Source: a bacterium (GTDB lineage: Bacteria > Zhuqueibacterota > Zhuqueibacteria > Zhuqueibacterales > Zhuqueibacteraceae). Taken from it: 64,000 nucleotides of DNA. Location of the stretch: assembly GCA_023150945.1 (NCBI GenBank), contig JAKLJX010000006.1, positions 1 to 64,000 of the forward strand, in the 5' to 3' direction. Shown here one piece after another: positions 10,901 to 26,830 of the stretch. Each line of letters opens with the position of its first letter. Positions within the stretch are counted from its first letter, which is position 1. Position numbers and translations under genes: made by a program. The notes under the pieces are model-generated. The model made no database searches. It saw only the letters and a program-made list of their open reading frames with translations, and was not told the origin of the DNA.

Positions 10901-13020
10901 TCCAGGCTGTACATTCCCGCCAAATGCGCCGCCATGAATTCGCCCAGGCTGTGACCCATCACCACGGCCGGCTCGAGGCCCCACGACAGCCACAACTGCG
11001 TGAGCGCGTATTGCAGGGAAAACATCGCCGGTTGCGTGTAGATCGTTTGATCGATCAACGCCGCGCCCTCCGGCGTTTCGGGATAGAGAATGGCCAGCAG
11101 AGATTTCTGAATGTAGGGCCGGAACAATTCCTCACACGTTTCCAAAGCACGGCGGAAAACCGGTTGCGTCTCGAAAAGCTGGCGACCCATGCCCGCGTGC
11201 TGGTAGCCCTGGCCGCAGTAGAGAAACGCCATTTTCTTGCGCTTGCCGGACTGGGTTTCACCGCGAATCACGCCCGGCGCTTCGCGGCCCGCGACAAAAT
11301 CAGCCAGCTTGCTGCCCGCCTGCGCCAGGGAACCGGCTACGATGGCAAGACGCTGCTCGAAGCGTGCGCGGCCGAGGCCCGCCGTGTAGCAGACATCCGG
11401 CAGGGACAAATCCGCATGCGCGGCAAAATGCTGCTGATAGCGCTCCGCCAATTGCTTGAGCGCATTGCCGTCTTTGGCTGAAAGCGTGAGCAAATGTAAC
11501 GGCCGCTGCCTTGCCGCAGCAGTGATCACGACGCGGTGATCCGTGCTGCGCGCAGAGTGCCTGGCCTCCTCTCCGCCAGCCGCCAACTGCGCACTGCTCA
11601 CTGACGGCTGATGACCGGCAGGCGGCGCTTCTGCGAGAATCACGTGCACGTTGGTGCCGCTGAAACCGAAGCCGCTGACGCCGGCGAAGCGCGCCGGGCC
11701 GGAGGCGGAACGCGGCCAGGGCGTGCGCTGCGTCGGCACGACGATGGGCAGATGCTCCCACGGAATGTGCCGGGTGAGTTGCTGCAAATGGAGATGCGGC
11801 GGAATCTCTTCGTGTTGCAGCACCAAAACCGTTTTGATCAATCCCGCCAGGCCCGAGGCTGATTCCATGTGGCCGAGATTGGTTTTGGCCGCGCCCAGGC
11901 GCAGGGGATTGTCGCGAGTGTGGCCCTCGCTGTAAACCGCGCCGAGCGCTTCGACCTCGATGGGATCACCGAGCGTTGTGCCGGTGCCGTGCGTCTCCAC
12001 GTAGCCGACCAAGCCCGGTGCGATGCCGGCATTCGCCAGCGCGCGGCGGATCACCGCCTCTTGCGCCGGCCCGTTCGGCACCGAAATGCCGCTGCTCGGG
12101 CCGTCCTGGTTGGCCGCCACGCCGCGAATAACCGCGAGAATGTTGTCGTTGTGGGCGAGCGCATCGGACAGGCGTTTCAAAACCACGGCGCCGCAGCCTT
12201 CCGAACGCACGAAACCGTCGGCCGCCGCGTCGAAGGTGCGGCAGCGACCCGAGGGCGACATCATGCCCCACTTCGAAAACGAGATCAGCGTTTCGGGTGA
12301 CAAAATCACATTCACGCCGCCGACGATTGCGATGTCACAGTCGCCGCTGCGCAAGCTTTGGCAGGCGAGGTAAGTCGCCACCAGTGACGACGAACAAGCG
12401 GTATCCACCGAAACCGCGGGGCCGTGCAAGCCGAGATGAAAGGCAATGCGGCCGGAGGCGACATTCAAAACATTGTTGGAAACGAGATAGGCGTTGATCT
12501 GCGCCGGATCGATGAGTTTGTAGTGAAGCTGCAAATACTCGTTGGTGGTGATGCCGACAAACACGCCGGTGTTGCTGCCGTGCAGCTTGTCCGGCGCCTG
12601 GCCGGCATGTTCCAGCGCCTCCCACACCACTTGCAGCAGCAAGCGGTGCTGGGGATCCATGTGCACTGCCTCGCGCGGCGAGATGCCGAAAAAGTGCGGA
12701 TCGAACTTGTCGACGTCCGACATGTAGCCGCCCCAGCGCGTGGTGACTTTACCCGGCGTGGTGTGATCGGGATCATAGTAGGCGTTGATGTCGAACCGAT
12801 CCGGCGGAATCTCGGTGACGGCATGCACGCCATCGCGCAAAAGCTGCCAATAGCTTTGCGGGCTGTTGACCCCGCCGGGATAACGGCAGCCCAGCCCGAT
12901 CACTGCCAGCGGCTCGCGCTTTGCCTGTTCCGCGGCAGCGAGCCGGGCTTCCAGCTCTTGAATGCGATGCAAAGCCTCTTTGAGAATGGCCTTGCGATCC
13001 GGAGTTACACCGTTGCTCAT
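4903..13020 (-). CDS. Type I polyketide synthase, fully reducing methylating module KS-AT-DH-cMT-ER-KR-ACP
   Basis: A 2705-residue single-module PKS. A docking-like coiled helix (5-37) precedes the KS (active Cys 209, ETHGTGT, NLGHME). The AT has GHSLGE (Ser 691) and NAFHSP, typical of malonyl-CoA loading. The DH has HQVHGLVVLP (His 994) and DACLQ. The C-methyltransferase has LEIGAGTGG near 1477. The ER has HSAAGGVGLAA near 2063. The KR has TGGLAGLG near 2312 and LDD, but the usual catalytic Tyr position reads NHAAAN near 2453. The ACP has GLDSLMAVEL near 2620. Complete reduction plus alpha-methylation is expected if the His-variant KR works. A translated minisatellite lies between ER and KR, and a proline-rich linker precedes the ACP. 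The tail MTDADAEALLLKEL resembles a donor docking peptide. The start ATG has AAGGAT upstream, and 61 bases separate it from the next gene. Confidence 0.95.
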   Translation of the reverse strand: MSNGVTPDRKAILKEALHRIQELEARLAAAEQAKREPLAVIGLGCRYPGGVNSPQSYWQLLRDGVHAVTEIPPDRFDINAYYDPDHTTPGKVTTRWGGYMSDVDKFDPHFFGISPREAVHMDPQHRLLLQVVWEALEHAGQAPDKLHGSNTGVFVGITTNEYLQLHYKLIDPAQINAYLVSNNVLNVASGRIAFHLGLHGPAVSVDTACSSSLVATYLACQSLRSGDCDIAIVGGVNVILSPETLISFSKWGMMSPSGRCRTFDAAADGFVRSEGCGAVVLKRLSDALAHNDNILAVIRGVAANQDGPSSGISVPNGPAQEAVIRRALANAGIAPGLVGYVETHGTGTTLGDPIEVEALGAVYSEGHTRDNPLRLGAAKTNLGHMESASGLAGLIKTVLVLQHEEIPPHLHLQQLTRHIPWEHLPIVVPTQRTPWPRSASGPARFAGVSGFGFSGTNVHVILAEAPPAGHQPSVSSAQLAAGGEEARHSARSTDHRVVITAAARQRPLHLLTLSAKDGNALKQLAERYQQHFAAHADLSLPDVCYTAGLGRARFEQRLAIVAGSLAQAGSKLADFVAGREAPGVIRGETQSGKRKKMAFLYCGQGYQHAGMGRQLFETQPVFRRALETCEELFRPYIQKSLLAILYPETPEGAALIDQTIYTQPAMFSLQYALTQLWLSWGLEPAVVMGHSLGEFMAAHLAGMYSLEDAVKLVATRGLITQDLPAVGKMASVQTSAERVRQALAPHGDQVCIAAINGPDSVVISGIKENVEEVLQHFERAGVNVRRLAISNAFHSPFIEPALDRFTRVAAEVKFSPGRMRVVSTLTGREITQVVDADYWRRHLREPVQFHQAMQTLYSLGCEYFVELGPNPTLLGMARRFTPEDFGHWFASLRKDREDWQQMLESAGGLFACGLELDWQGFDRDDARRRVELPTYPFQNKRYWVDQGARRNGRHTQPVSDIHPLLQRQTRSPLLKEIVFESQLSTAHYSYFADHQVHGLVVLPLTGYLEMVLAGAQAAFAGQKHALEEITLREPLVLTEQEARTIQLIFTPEAPGTASFQLISLHQADKAGHQVHVTGRVVVGKELEPADSAILAEEAIRARCTEALAIAPYYQQLWERGLQFGPQFRGLQQLWRRDGESFAQVQAPEEVQPQLSAYQFHPALLDACLQAFVAGWPAADGHSDETYLPLRVESYRCYGRPTAQVMSHILMREGEQKNRETYTGDVTIYDEAGRLVAELRGVLVKRTNAEALQSLAADNVTGWLYEIAWRTKPLATQNAAHALTGPNGWLPQVHSLLPQLRATPELAAYEELLPQLDALCLAYVQHALHQFGCQWQPQQRFTTAALAQQTGVVERHRRLLHRLLEMLAEEGVLQWQQDEWIVQRPPVYANPETQFKTLLATYPASNTELALTGKCGQQLARTLRGEQDPLQLLFPGGSVAVLEKLYQDSPITQAMNRLAAQAVAAALAGLPNDRKLRVLEIGAGTGGTTAFVLPLLPADRTEYFFTDVSPLFLNKAQDKFRAFPFVQYQTLDIEAAPQAQGFAAHAFDLIIAANVVHATADLRQTLQHVRQLLAVQGLLVLLEGTERERWVDLTFGLTEGWWKFRDRDLRSSYALLDKPNWLSLLAELRFSDAQVVPAPEEKAEVGRALAQHALILACGPQVEAPAAAAAVVAPPRNWLILADQNGVGERLAAALARDQHQCVLAYAGSAVEQVGEQRWQLAPGQPEDYLRLLQEAFTQKQRACNGVIHLWSLDAAEIEGLTLESLQHAKTASVASVLHLVQAMIKQTGGEAPALWLVTRGAQAVGNAQTAVACTQAPAWGLGKVIALEHPELRCKRIDLDPEITRRSASESAAATEAPNANEIADLLQELFAEDGEDLIAWRGRVRHAARLIRHVPGSTPVLAAPAAREIAPALDPAITEEAVQLQPTVPGVLDGLDYRRVTRRPPGPGEVEIRVRVTGLNFRDVLNALGMYPGEAGPLGGECAGEIVALGEGVRGFQPGQEVMGIAAGSFGNYVTTAADLIVAKPESLSLAEACTIPSAFMTAYYTLIHLGKLSRGERVLIHSAAGGVGLAAVQLAQRAGAIIFATAGSGEKRERLRELGVRYVMDSRSLDFAHEIMQFTDEEGVDVVLNSLSGEFIPTTLSVLKDDGRFLEIGKRGIWSAAQVNDFKRVGAYHVIDLAAAAAENPGLIKEMLDHVMVGFQDGHLRPLPLQVFSSRAVVKAFRLMQSGRHFGKIVVSQQVAEGDGQEAKGNEQEAIDGLDQTAGRQEPPASSIQHPISIIQHPASSIEHPVSSIEHPVSSIQIHADATYLITGGLAGLGLLTAQWLVERGARHLVLIGRSGAAEFAREKIAEMEQAGGSLTIVQGDVTRETDVRQALALIREKLPPLRGLIHSVGVLDDGALLQQNWQRFTSVLGPKIDGAWLLHRHTAGMGLDFFILYSSMSSVLGQRGQGNHAAANAFLDGLAQHRRRRGLAGTSIHWGAWSEIGAAAARHVGERVSIQGIGVITPQKGLEVLELILAEHAVEVGVLPVNWNVFARQFAALPAFYSGLVSAPPPPPTTAAAAVPPPPAILQRLATAPAAKRRGLLAGYVKEQAAKVLGLEASHPIDKDQPLQKLGLDSLMAVELRNLIGSGLGLQRSLPATLLFDYPTITAVADYLASEVLKLEAAPESEKGNGRQEAALTELQQMTDADAEALLLKELEGA
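6112..6213. repeat. Heptamer minisatellite inside the ER-KR linker of a PKS gene
   Basis: About 100 bases are built from variants of a 7-base unit (TGGATGC, TGGATAC, TCGATGC). Three units make 21 bases, so translation on the minus strand gives a 7-residue repeat such as SSIEHPV and SSIQHPA at residues of about 2269-2303. Just beyond it, about 6245-6304, a second low-complexity stretch of CTTGCCC/CTTTGCC-like units encodes an acidic linker (GQEAKGNEQEA). Neither resembles PKS linker sequence in the three sister genes. Both look like dispersed intergenic repeats that expanded into an interdomain linker without breaking the frame. Confidence 0.85.
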
Positions 13021-13044
13021 GGCGACATCATCCTTTTTGAATCA

Positions 13045-19878
<6,834 letters not shown>

Positions 19879-19990
19879 CAACAAGTTCCCGTTGCAGTTC
19901 GTGATGTGGGGTCAGGCGATGACAGCGGTAGGCGGCGCGGCCACCAAACCGGGCAATGACGAAACCTTGAATTCCAACCAAGCGCGGCGT

Positions 19991-22900
19991 TCACTTCGTC
20001 AGAATCTTTCTGGCTTCCTCTTCCGAAAGCTGTTCCAATTCGTCCAGAATCTTTCCGATGTCTTGCGTGTCTTCGAACGAGAGCGGGCTTGCTTCAGATT
20101 TGGAGGACTTGGTTTCGGTTTCTTGCGACTTCATGTCGATCTCCAGTGAAATTTCCATTTTCTCCGCCAGATGCTTGGTCAGGGCCGCAACCGTCGGGTA
20201 ATTGAAAAAGGTGGTGGCGGGCAGGGTGAGGCCGAGGCTGCGCTCCAGGCGATTACGCAGCTCGAGCGCCATCAGCGAATCCATGCCCAGCGTGCGCAGC
20301 GGCTTGCTCAAGGTCACCACTGCGGGTTTGAGTTTGAGCACTTGCGCGACTTGTTCCTGCAGATGCGACTCCAGCAGCGTGCGGCGCTTGCGCCCGGGTT
20401 CGAGATTGCGCAGTTGTTCTTTGAGATTCGCCGGCTTCACGCTTGCGGCTGCGGGCGCCGGCTCCGCCGGCTGCGCGTGCACGAAATCCGCCAGCAACGA
20501 AGCCTGAGCAGCGGCCGGATGAAACTGCCGCCACTGCGCGAAATCAAACGGCATCACCGCGGCCTGCGCCGGGTTGGCGGCGAGCAGGGCCGCCAGCGCC
20601 GCGAGACCCTGCGCCGGCGCGAGGCTGCCAAGCCCGCGGCTTTCCAAACGCTCGCCGCGATTCGTTTGCGCCGCCGCCAGGCCGACTTGCGACCACGGCC
20701 CCCAGTTGATGCTGATTGCCGGCAGGCCGAGGCTGCGGCGATAATGCGCCAGACTATCCATGAACGCGTTGGCAGCCGCGTAGTTGGCCTGCCCGGTGGT
20801 GCCCAACAGCGCCGCCACCGAGGAGAACAGCACGAAATGATCGAGCTTCTCCTCGAGTGTGAGCCGATGCAGATGCCACGCGCCCTGCACCTTGGGCCGC
20901 AACGCTTCCGCAAAGCGCGCGGCCGTCATTTGCGCCAGCGTGCTGTCTGCCAGCAGACCTGCCGCGTGAAACACCCCTTTGAGCGGCGGCAGCGTTTGCC
21001 GAATCTGCGCGAACACGCGCTCGACTTCATCAGCCTGACTCACATCAGCCTGCGCCACGTGCACGCGCGCACCGTTCGCCTCCAGCGTGGCAAGTGCGGC
21101 TTGCGCTGTGGCCGTGGGGGCTTTTCTTCCCAACAACATCAACGAACGGGCGCCCTGCTCGACCAGCCATTGCGCCAGCGTCAGGCCGAGGCCGCCCAAG
21201 CCGCCGGTGATGAGATACGTGGCCTGCTCATCCAACCAGCGCGGCTTTGCGGCTTCCGGCGCGATTGGCACGTTTTGCTCTTCGCAGGACAGAACAATCT
21301 TGCCGATGTGCCGGCCCTGCGCCAGCGTGCGAAACGCTTCCGTTGCTGCGGTAATCGAAAACACCTGCACCGGCAGCGGCTGCAGACGGCGGGCTTCGAA
21401 CATTTGCCCCAACTCAGCCAGCAGCGCTGCGATCAGCTTGGGCCGGTCGCTGATCACCGCCGCGAGATCGATGGCAAAGTAGGCGAGATTGTTCTTGAAC
21501 GGTTCGAGTCCGAGGCGGCTGTTTTGATAGATGTCACGCTTGCCGATTTCCAGAAAACGGCCGTAGGCGCGCAACAAATTCAAGCTCTGGGGAATGGCTT
21601 CGCCGGCCAGCGAGTTCAGCACCAGATCCACGCCGGCACCGCCCTCTCCCTCCGGCGCCGCCGTGGTGACCTGCCTGATCTCATCGGCGAAATCCAGCGT
21701 GCGTGAGTCGAACACGTGGGCAACGCCGCGGCTCTGCAGAAAGGCGCGTTTTTCGGCGGTGCCGGCCGTCGCAAAAACTTCACAGCCGGCGGCCTGCGCG
21801 AGTTGCAGGGCCGCCAAACCCACGCCGCCGGCCGCGGAATGAATCAACACGCGCTCGCCGGCGCTCATGCGGCCGAGATGATGCAAAGCATAATGAGCCG
21901 TCAGAAACACCGCGGGAATCGCCGCGGCTTCAGCAAAACTCAAATGCGCCGGTTTGGGCACTGCCAGCCTGGCCGGCACCGTCACAAACGAAGCCAGCAA
22001 CGAAGTGTGAATGAATGACGGTGTGATCGCCATCACTTCGTCACCGATCGCGAAGTTGGCAACGCCTTCACCCACCGCACAGACGATGCCCGCGCATTCG
22101 CCGCCCAGCGCAACCGGCGCGTCCGGATCCAGTCCGGGATAGACTCCCAGCGCTTTCATCACGTCGAGGAAATTGAGGCCCGCCGCCCGCACTTGAATTT
22201 CAATCTCATCGGGGCCGGGCGCACGGCGGGGCGCAGCTCGCAGCAGCAGATGATCCAAAATGCCGGGCCGGGAGATTTCGACGCGAAAACCCTGACCGGG
22301 TTGTGCCGGCGCCTTCTCGATTTCTGGAACAGAGTCACTGGTTGAATCCGGCCCGGTTGCCAAATCCAATTTCACCAGACGCACGGCGTAACGCTTGCCG
22401 TTGCGGAATGCGACTTGATCTTCGGCAGCGCCGGCGAGTAGTTCCTGCAACAGCGGGGTGAGATCGAAAGCGGTTTGCGCCGCACCGGCGGCAGCTCGCA
22501 CCGCTGCGAGATCGAGGCGCGTGCATTTGAATTCCGGATGTTCGTTGGCGATCACCGCACCGAGTCCCCATAATGGCGATTGCGCAATGGCCGATGGCGG
22601 TGCCGCTTCTGCGACCGCTTGCGCGCCGGCAGTGACCAGCCACAGCCGTGGATTTTGCCTCAACTCCGCCTCGCCGAGCGCCTGCACCAGATACATCACA
22701 CTCAGGCATCCCGTTTCCTGCGCCGCGTTGAGCGCTGCCATCGGCTCGGGCGATTCCGCCGCATCCAGGCTCCACAGATGCACGATGCCATGCCAGTCCG
22801 CCGCAGCTTCGCTGAGCAGACGCTGGTAATCTGCACGCGCGGCCGGATCGATCTCGAAGTGATCCGGCTTCCTCCGGCGGAATGCCGGCCCGGCAGTAAC

Positions 22901-25900
22901 CAGGGTGACCGCGGCGCCGCGTTCATGCAGCAACGACGCCAGGCGCCGGCCCGCGCCGGATTGATCCGCAAAGAGCAGCCACTGCAAACCCGCCGCGTTG
23001 CCATTGGTGGCAGGCGCCGCGGCCAGCGGGAGTTCGCGCCAAACCAAGCGGTGAAACCAGTCGCTGCGCACGGTCTGGGTTTCATTCTGCAAACCCTGCA
23101 GCCGCAAGCCGCGCGCTTCGAGCAACACCTTGCCGGATTCATCGAGCAGGAACACGTCGCCGGCGATTTCATCGGCCTTGCCGTTGGTGGCGCGAATCGC
23201 ATGCGCCCACAGAGGCTGAGCCGTCTCCGGCGCTTGCCGCCAGCGCAGACTCGCGAGTTGCACCGGCAAGTAGGTTTTGGCGTCGTCAGCAGCGGCTGCC
23301 AACAGCGTTTGGAAGCAGGCATCCAACAGCGCCGGATGAATGCGATACGCCGCCGTCTCCGCGGATAAGTCAGAAGGCAATTCCAACCGGCTCAGAACTT
23401 CACCCGCTGCCTGCCACAACTCGCGGAGGCCTTGAAAGCGAGGGCCGTAGTGCAAACCGCGCCGGGCCTGCGCCGCAAAATGCGAGGCGGCAGTCACACT
23501 ACCGTTCAGGCGGTCGCGCCGGGCGGCGGGCGGATCTTGCACCCCAGCCGAAATTTCCGGACGCAGACTCAGCGTGGCGGTGGCATGCACTTTCCACACG
23601 GCTTTTTCATGATCAGCCCGGCTCAACACTTGAAACGAGGCCAATCCCGGCATGGTGGGAGAGAGAATGGCCTGCAAACGCAGCGGCGGCTCGTTGGGCA
23701 CAAACAGTGCTTCGTGAAAGACGATTTTTTCGATCACTGCCGGACTTTCGCCGAAGGCTGCGCGCGCCGCCGCGAGCGCCATTTCAACATAAGCCGCGGC
23801 CGGCAGCACCGCCATGCCGTGCACGCGATGGTCGGCAAGATAAGGCAGAAGCTGCGTGCTGATCTCATTCTCCCAAAAGCTGGTGCCGTCCTGGGCCGAT
23901 TGAAATCTGCCGCCCAGCAGCGGATGCGTGCCCGAGCCCGCAGCCAGGGCCACACGACGGCCGTTCGCTGACGGCCGCTCGTCGATCCAGTGCCGTTCGC
24001 GCTGCCAGGGATAGTTCGGCAAGCGCACGGCCCGGCAGCCCTGCGGTAGCAACCGGCGCCAGTCCAGAGGATGGCCGAGAACATAAAGCCCGCCGAGCGC
24101 TTCCAGCATCACGAGCTGCTCATCTTCGTCGCGGCGCATGGAGGGCAGGGTGGTGGCGCTCAACTCGAGTTGCTGCAACTCTTGTTGAATGGCGGGCAGC
24201 AGCAACGGATGCGCGCTGATCTCAATAAAAATGTCGTGGCCGCTCTCGCGCAGGCGGCGCACCGCGGTGGAAAACAGCACCGGCTGGCGCAGATTATTGA
24301 CCCAGTATTTTTCGTCGAGGCGCTCGCCGGGGATGAAGTCGCCGGTGACCGTCGAGCAGATGGTCACGCCGGCGGGCTGTGGCTGCAAACCTTGAATGGC
24401 CGCGAGCAGATCTTCGCGCAAGGGATCCATCTGCGGGCTGTGGGAAGCCACGTCCACTTTGATGCGGCGGCAGAAGACTTCCCGCTTCTCCAATTGCGCA
24501 ATCACTGCGTCGAGCGCGGCCGGATCGCCGGAGAGCACGGTCGAGCGCGAGCTGTTGCTGACCGCAATCGAGAGCTTGTCTTCATAACCTTGAATCGCTT
24601 TGCCGGCCTCGGCAATGGTCAATTCGACCACGGCCATCGCGCCTTTGCCGCTGGTGCGGCGCAACAGTTGGCTGCGGCGGCAAATGATGCGGCTGGCCTC
24701 CTCCAGGCTCAAAGCGCCGGCGACATGCGTGGCCGCCACTTCTCCCATGCTGTGGCCGACCACCGCCTCCGGCGTGATGCCCCACGCGCGCCACAACGCC
24801 GCGAGTGAAACCTGAATCGAAAACAAAGTGGGTTGAATCACGTCGATTTGGTTGAGCCGATAGCGGCTGTCGCTTTCTGCCAACGCGAGCTGTTCGAGCA
24901 GCGACCAATCGACGTATTGGCGCAAGGCCGTTTCACACTGCTGCATACTCGCGCGGAACGACGGCTCCCGCACCAACAAGCCGCGCGCCATGCCCAGCCA
25001 TTGCGAACCCTGGCCGGGAAAGACGAAGACGATCTTGCGCTTTTCTTCCGATTCTTTGCTGCCGCTCACCAGTCCCGGCCGTTTTTCCCCCTGCAGAAAG
25101 CCTTCGAGCTTGTCAACCATTTCAGCCGTGCTGCTCGCAGCCACGGCCAGGCGTTGCTCATGAGGCACGCGGCGCAAGCCGGCGGTGCTGCAAATCTCCG
25201 GCAGCGGGTCAGCCGTGGCGGCAAGATGCTCTTTGTAGGCGCGCGCCAAATCGACAAGTGCTTCCGGTGTCTTCGCCGAAAGCGGAAGCAGATAATTGCT
25301 GCCGGTTGCCGTAGCACCGTTGCCGGCGGCCGCAGCAGACGCGGCCACTGATTTCTCCGGCGTCTCAGTCACCTGGCCCTGCCATTCCTGCAGGACGACG
25401 TGCGCATTCGTGCCTGAAATGCCAAAAGCGCTGACGCCGCCGCAGAGCGGGCCTGCGACTGTGGACAAATCCTGCGCGGTGGCTGGAATGGCAACGTTCA
25501 ACCGGCTCCAGGGAATGTTGGGATTGGGCTTCTCGAAATGGAGTGACCGGGGAATCAGGCGATGCTGCAGGCTGAGCGCAACTTTGATCAAGCCTGCCAC
25601 TCCCGCTGCGCCTTCGGTGTGGCCGATGTTGGTCTTGACCGATCCCACGAAAATCGGACGGCCGGCGGGACGATCCGCGCCCAACACATTGCCGATGGCT
25701 TCCAACTCCACGGGATCACCGGCGCGCGTGCCGGTGCCGTGCGCTTCGAGGTAATGCACGCTGCCGGGAGCAATGCCGGCGCGGCGATAAGCCTGGCGCA
25801 GCATGTCCTCCTGGCCGGCCACGCCCGGCGTGCCGAGTGAGCCGCTGCTGCGGCCATCGTTGTTCACCACGCTGCCCAGAATCAGCGCGGTGATGGGGTC

Positions 25901-26749
25901 ATTGTCCGCCAGCGCCTGCGACAAGCGCTTGAGCACGATGATGCCCGCGCCTTCACTGCGCACGTAGCCGTCAGCGCGTTCGTCGCCGAATTTACAGCGG
26001 CCGTCAGGCGCGAGCATTTGCGACTGCGAATAGGCAATGCTAATGTGCGGCCGCAGAATCGCATTGGCGCCGCCGGCGAGCGCCACCTGGCATTCGCCGC
26101 TGCGCAGACTCTGACAAGCGAGATGCACTGCCACCAGCGAGGACGAGCAGGCGGTATCCAGCGTCACGCTCGGGCCGCGCAGACCGAGCATGTAAGACAG
26201 CCGGCCGGAGGCGGTGTAACGGCCGCTGCCGGTGGTCATGTAGAAATCGATCTTGTCGGGATCCGCGAACAGGCGATCCTCGAAATCATTGATCCACATG
26301 CCGATGAACACGCCGGCGGGGCTGTCGGCCAAACGCTCGGGTGTTTGCCCGGCGTTTTCCAGAGCTTCCCACGAGGCTTCCAGCAGCAAGCGTTGCTGCG
26401 GATCGAGGCGCTCGGCTTCGCGCGGCGAGATGCCGAAGAAAGTGGCGTCGAACTTGTCCACGTCCGGCAGAAAGCCGCCCCACTTGCTGATGACTTTGCC
26501 GGGCGTGGCGGGCCGGGTATCGTAGAATCGCGCAATGTCGAAGCGATCGGGCGGGATCTCGGTAATGGCATCGCTGCCGTCGCGGATGAGCTGCCAGAAT
26601 TTTTCCGGCGAATGAGCGCCGCCGGGAAAACGGCAACCGATGCCGATGATGGCGATCGGTTCATTCGAAAACGCGGAAGTCGCCGTCGGTTCCTCGGCGA
26701 CAAACTCGACGCACGACGGCATGTCATCGCGGGGTTCAGTCATGATCAT
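19991..26749 (-). CDS. Type I polyketide synthase, fully reducing module KS-AT-DH-ER-KR-ACP (first in the row)
   Basis: A 2252-residue one-module PKS, transcribed first. The KS spans about 30-455 (Cys 201 in DTACSSS, His 337, His 377), so it is an extending KS, not a KSQ loading domain. The AT spans 573-870 (GHSMGE, Ser 667, VASHSP at 767-772). The DH spans 941-1220 (HRVHGMAVLP, His 974; Asp 1143 in DACFQ). A structural KR half follows (about 1255-1460). The ER spans 1490-1820 (SAAGGVGL at 1638). The KR spans 1842-2030 (GGLGGLG, Tyr 1990 in NYAAAN). The ACP has GMDSLMALEL (Ser 2158). It has no C-methyltransferase, so a plain saturated two-carbon extension is predicted. The N terminus lacks a docking helix, fitting first position, whereas the tail LSEEEARKILTK looks like a donor docking peptide. 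ATG 26743 is an equally good start, with GAGG six bases upstream. Confidence 0.95.
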   Translation of the reverse strand: MIMTEPRDDMPSCVEFVAEEPTATSAFSNEPIAIIGIGCRFPGGAHSPEKFWQLIRDGSDAITEIPPDRFDIARFYDTRPATPGKVISKWGGFLPDVDKFDATFFGISPREAERLDPQQRLLLEASWEALENAGQTPERLADSPAGVFIGMWINDFEDRLFADPDKIDFYMTTGSGRYTASGRLSYMLGLRGPSVTLDTACSSSLVAVHLACQSLRSGECQVALAGGANAILRPHISIAYSQSQMLAPDGRCKFGDERADGYVRSEGAGIIVLKRLSQALADNDPITALILGSVVNNDGRSSGSLGTPGVAGQEDMLRQAYRRAGIAPGSVHYLEAHGTGTRAGDPVELEAIGNVLGADRPAGRPIFVGSVKTNIGHTEGAAGVAGLIKVALSLQHRLIPRSLHFEKPNPNIPWSRLNVAIPATAQDLSTVAGPLCGGVSAFGISGTNAHVVLQEWQGQVTETPEKSVAASAAAAGNGATATGSNYLLPLSAKTPEALVDLARAYKEHLAATADPLPEICSTAGLRRVPHEQRLAVAASSTAEMVDKLEGFLQGEKRPGLVSGSKESEEKRKIVFVFPGQGSQWLGMARGLLVREPSFRASMQQCETALRQYVDWSLLEQLALAESDSRYRLNQIDVIQPTLFSIQVSLAALWRAWGITPEAVVGHSMGEVAATHVAGALSLEEASRIICRRSQLLRRTSGKGAMAVVELTIAEAGKAIQGYEDKLSIAVSNSSRSTVLSGDPAALDAVIAQLEKREVFCRRIKVDVASHSPQMDPLREDLLAAIQGLQPQPAGVTICSTVTGDFIPGERLDEKYWVNNLRQPVLFSTAVRRLRESGHDIFIEISAHPLLLPAIQQELQQLELSATTLPSMRRDEDEQLVMLEALGGLYVLGHPLDWRRLLPQGCRAVRLPNYPWQRERHWIDERPSANGRRVALAAGSGTHPLLGGRFQSAQDGTSFWENEISTQLLPYLADHRVHGMAVLPAAAYVEMALAAARAAFGESPAVIEKIVFHEALFVPNEPPLRLQAILSPTMPGLASFQVLSRADHEKAVWKVHATATLSLRPEISAGVQDPPAARRDRLNGSVTAASHFAAQARRGLHYGPRFQGLRELWQAAGEVLSRLELPSDLSAETAAYRIHPALLDACFQTLLAAAADDAKTYLPVQLASLRWRQAPETAQPLWAHAIRATNGKADEIAGDVFLLDESGKVLLEARGLRLQGLQNETQTVRSDWFHRLVWRELPLAAAPATNGNAAGLQWLLFADQSGAGRRLASLLHERGAAVTLVTAGPAFRRRKPDHFEIDPAARADYQRLLSEAAADWHGIVHLWSLDAAESPEPMAALNAAQETGCLSVMYLVQALGEAELRQNPRLWLVTAGAQAVAEAAPPSAIAQSPLWGLGAVIANEHPEFKCTRLDLAAVRAAAGAAQTAFDLTPLLQELLAGAAEDQVAFRNGKRYAVRLVKLDLATGPDSTSDSVPEIEKAPAQPGQGFRVEISRPGILDHLLLRAAPRRAPGPDEIEIQVRAAGLNFLDVMKALGVYPGLDPDAPVALGGECAGIVCAVGEGVANFAIGDEVMAITPSFIHTSLLASFVTVPARLAVPKPAHLSFAEAAAIPAVFLTAHYALHHLGRMSAGERVLIHSAAGGVGLAALQLAQAAGCEVFATAGTAEKRAFLQSRGVAHVFDSRTLDFADEIRQVTTAAPEGEGGAGVDLVLNSLAGEAIPQSLNLLRAYGRFLEIGKRDIYQNSRLGLEPFKNNLAYFAIDLAAVISDRPKLIAALLAELGQMFEARRLQPLPVQVFSITAATEAFRTLAQGRHIGKIVLSCEEQNVPIAPEAAKPRWLDEQATYLITGGLGGLGLTLAQWLVEQGARSLMLLGRKAPTATAQAALATLEANGARVHVAQADVSQADEVERVFAQIRQTLPPLKGVFHAAGLLADSTLAQMTAARFAEALRPKVQGAWHLHRLTLEEKLDHFVLFSSVAALLGTTGQANYAAANAFMDSLAHYRRSLGLPAISINWGPWSQVGLAAAQTNRGERLESRGLGSLAPAQGLAALAALLAANPAQAAVMPFDFAQWRQFHPAAAQASLLADFVHAQPAEPAPAAASVKPANLKEQLRNLEPGRKRRTLLESHLQEQVAQVLKLKPAVVTLSKPLRTLGMDSLMALELRNRLERSLGLTLPATTFFNYPTVAALTKHLAEKMEISLEIDMKSQETETKSSKSEASPLSFEDTQDIGKILDELEQLSEEEARKILTK

Positions 26750-26830
26750 CCTCGCTGCAAATTCCCTCGATTCCTGGCGGTAAAAACAGGCGCGCGTGGC
26801 GGCGCACGTGCAACCTCACTGGAGAATTCC